DNA of 64,000 nucleotides. It comes from Nakamurella multipartita DSM 44233 (lineage in GTDB: Bacteria; Actinomycetota; Actinomycetes; Mycobacteriales; Nakamurellaceae). The first letter of the stretch is position 1. Every line of letters begins with the position of its first letter. Where the stretch lies: assembly GCF_000024365.1 (NCBI RefSeq), contig NC_013235.1, positions 5,828,001 to 5,892,000 of the forward strand. Direction: 5' to 3'. The notes under the pieces are model-generated. The model saw only the letters and a list, made by a program, of their open reading frames with translations, did not search any database and had not been told where the DNA came from. Below, one piece after another: positions 62,385-64,000 of this stretch. A program made the position numbers and the translations under genes.

Positions 62385-62705
62385 TCAGGTCCCGGAGCCG
62401 GAGCCGCGCAACGAGTTCCGGATCGCCGCGAGCTTGTCCTGGGCCGCCTTCTCCCGCTCCGCCTGCTGTTCGGCCGCCGACCGCGCCTCCGGGGTCTCGC
62501 CGGCCAGTTCGGCCGACCCGAGCGAGCGGGCGAACCGGCCCTCGATCTTGTCCCGCACGAAGTCCAGGCTCGGCACCCCGCCCGCCGAGTAGTCCGGCGG
62601 CGGCGCCACGATCGCCGCCGGGCCGCTGTCGACCGGCGTCACGGGCACCGGCGTCACGGGCACCACCGCCGCGGCCTCGGGTTCGGGGGCGTGTTCGTCG
62701 GCCAT
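62385..62705 (-). CDS. Small hypothetical protein
   Basis: A 106-residue protein starting at ATG 62705 after AGGGAGGAC. N-terminal half is Pro/Val/Ala-rich and probably disordered; the C-terminal half (SLDFVRDKIEGRFARSLG, then a Glu/Gln-rich helix) is likely helical. No family recognised. It is upstream of the polymerase gene in the same direction. Confidence 0.65.
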   Translation of the reverse strand: MADEHAPEPEAAAVVPVTPVPVTPVDSGPAAIVAPPPDYSAGGVPSLDFVRDKIEGRFARSLGSAELAGETPEARSAAEQQAEREKAAQDKLAAIRNSLRGSGSGT

Positions 62706-62743
62706 GGTGTCCTCCCTTTCGCTGCGTGCTCCGCCCATCTTGC

Positions 62744-62804
62744 GCCGACTTGCCCCAGACGCACGCCTGCGGGCGGATCAGCGGTGCGTTTGTGGCAAGT
62801 CGGC
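62744..62804. repeat. Long inverted repeat in divergent fdh promoter region
   Basis: 21-base arms (GCCGACTTGCCCCAGACGCA-type on the left at 62744-62764, its complement at 62784-62804) pair with 19 Watson-Crick pairs, one G-U and one mismatch around a 19-base loop. It sits between the start of the small hypothetical gene (minus) and the formate dehydrogenase gene (plus). Confidence 0.75.
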
Positions 62805-62906
62805 GGACACAGGGGCCGGGCCTGGCGGGCCGGCCGGCGCGGGGGCAGGCGGGGCGGGCGGCGCCGAGCCCTGCCGGGCGGCGACCGGTGGGTTACCGTG
62901 GGCGCC

Positions 62907-64000
62907 ATGGGGCGACTGAGCGTCCTGAACTGGCCGGTGGTCCGGCAGTTCCGGTCGGGCGACGTGTTCGGCCGTGGGCCGGCAGTCACTTCGGCGCGCA
63001 CCCGGGAGCTGACTCCCCGCACCTCCACCGCCGACCGGGTCGCCCGCAGCGTGTGCCCCTACTGCGCCGTCGGCTGCGGGCAGAAGGTGTTCGTCAAGGA
63101 CGAAAAAGTCGTCCAGATCGAGGGCGATCCGGACTCGCCGATCTCCCGGGGCCGGTTGTGCCCCAAGGGGTCGGCCAGTGAGCAGCTGGTCAACTCACCC
63201 GCCCGGCAGACCCGGATCCTGTACCGCCCGCCGCACGCCACGGACTGGCAACCGCTGGAGCTGGACACGGCGATCGACATGATCGCCGACCGGTTCCTGG
63301 CCGCCCGCCGGGCCCACTGGCAGGACGCCGACGACGAGGGTCGACCGCTGCGCCGGACGATGGGCATCGCCGCCCTCGGCGGGGCCACGCTGGACAACGA
63401 AGAGAACTACCTGATCAAGAAGCTGTTCACCGCGGCCGGCGCGATCCAGGTCGAGAACCAGGCCCGTATTTGACACTCCGCCACGGTTCCCAGTTTGGGA
63501 GCCTCGTTCGGACGCGGCGGCGCGACGCAATCGTTGCAGGACATGGCCAATGCCGACTGCATCGTGATCCAGGGCTCCAACATGGCCGAGTGCCACCCGG
63601 TGGGCTTCCAGTGGGTGTCCGAGGCCAAGGCGCGCGGCGCCCGGATCATCCACGTCGACCCCCGCTTCACCCGAACGAGCGCGATCGCGCACAAGCACAT
63701 CCCGATCCGGGCCGGATCCGACGTGGTGCTGCTGGGTGCGTTGATCAAGCACGTGCTGGACAACGACCTGTGGTTCCACGAGTACGTCGTGCACTACACG
63801 AACGCGGCGACCATCGTGAACGAGGACTTCCGCGACGCCGAGGACCTGGGCGGGCTGTTCTCCGGGTTCGACCCGGCGACCGGGAAGTACGACCTGTCGT
63901 CCTGGGCCTACGAGACCGCTGATGATGCGCACGAGGACGCCGCCGAGCACGGCGCCTCCGCGTCCGACCGGGCGGCCGGTGACGAGCACGGCAGCGGTGG
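62907..64000 (+). CDS. fdhA: Formate dehydrogenase catalytic subunit, selenoprotein, 5' part
   Basis: The N-terminal part of a molybdopterin formate dehydrogenase; it continues past the window. The 4Fe-4S motif CPYCAVGCG with the fourth Cys in GRLCPKG is followed by VENQARI, then an in-frame TGA (63471-63473), then HSATVPSLGASFGRGG. Formate dehydrogenases have Sec or Cys exactly here, followed by His. The frame continues with family sequence (ECHPVGFQW, IIHVDPRFTRT, PIRAGSDVVLL) without a stop to 64000. So TGA is read as selenocysteine (residue 189), not as a stop or frameshift. ATG 62907 is the chosen start; the ribosome site is weak. Confidence 0.9.
63471..63503 (+). promoter_or_regulatory. 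Sec UGA codon and SECIS-like hairpin
   Basis: After the TGA at 63471 the sequence 63485-63503, GGTTCCCAGTTTGGGAGCC, folds into a 7-bp stem (one G-U) with loop AGUUU. The loop G is 19 nt from the UGA, within the known bacterial SECIS range, and lies in the first two loop positions. This is where SelB would bind. Confidence 0.8.

Noticed and set aside
63471-63989. Stop codon and separate downstream reading frame in the formate dehydrogenase gene, as a pseudogene or frameshift
   Set aside because: The same frame continues with family sequence after TGA, the codon is at the known Sec site and a SECIS-like hairpin follows.

Overview
The window comes from a high-GC Gram-positive bacterium, an actinobacterium. 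Coding bias is strong, many starts are GTG or TTG, and several families are typical of the phylum: a SARP/BTAD regulator, an ECF42 sigma factor with DGPF protein, DUF7144 and Abhydrolase_9 membrane proteins, a Dcd of the bifunctional dCTP deaminase/dUTPase type, and a neighbourhood resembling Mycobacterium Rv1354c-Rv1355c. A Nakamurella-like or related lineage would fit, but the sequence alone does not fix the genus. One tRNA, tRNA-Gly(CCC), and two insertion sequences are present. No rRNA genes or CRISPR arrays were seen.

Layout. 1-1470: the end of a lutB-lutC lactate-oxidation operon. 1478-2622: a DUF559-type gene between two identical 60-bp hairpin repeats. 2650-7583: a cobalamin riboswitch and a BtuF-BtuC-BtuD-like importer, split by an IS110-family element exactly at the btuC/btuD junction. 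7598-13889: a three-gene membrane-protein set, a large MalT-like LuxR regulator and two tiny related proteins, all on the minus strand. 14127-25731: an HD-domain protein, a flavoprotein without redox cysteines, a GH15 glycosidase, then a translationally coupled trio (LuxI/GNAT-like acyltransferase, ThiF-nitroreductase fusion, GAF-GGDEF-EAL c-di-GMP enzyme) and a TPM-domain protein. 25881-41545: surface-polysaccharide region with a LAxTG wall protein, Wzz/BY-kinase, a complete PglF-E-D-C-like set for a 2,4-diacetamido-trideoxy sugar primer, a UDP-sugar dehydrogenase, Wzy, Wzx, a GT4, DUF4012 and an ATP-grasp protein. 41784-46855: DrrAB-like exporter and a SARP regulator. 46957-50366: an acyl-CoA dehydrogenase-like protein and a membrane Fe-S oxidoreductase. 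50601-54246: an ECF42 operon (DUF998, DGPF/YCII, sigma) interrupted by an IS481-family element. 54215-62705: dcd, GH13, methyltransferase, tRNA-Gly, sulfatase with its TetR regulator, LURP-one protein, a membrane protein, a family A DNA polymerase and a small hypothetical gene. 62907-64000: the start of a formate dehydrogenase whose in-frame TGA is very probably selenocysteine.

Three themes stand out. First, both IS elements sit at gene junctions inside regulated operons, so they cut downstream genes off from an upstream riboswitch or sigma-factor promoter while leaving the reading frames intact. Second, the acyltransferase/ThiF-nitroreductase/GGDEF-EAL trio behind a perfect palindrome is the best candidate for an undescribed signalling system. 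Third, the UGA codon with a SECIS-like hairpin implies that the genome encodes selenocysteine machinery elsewhere.
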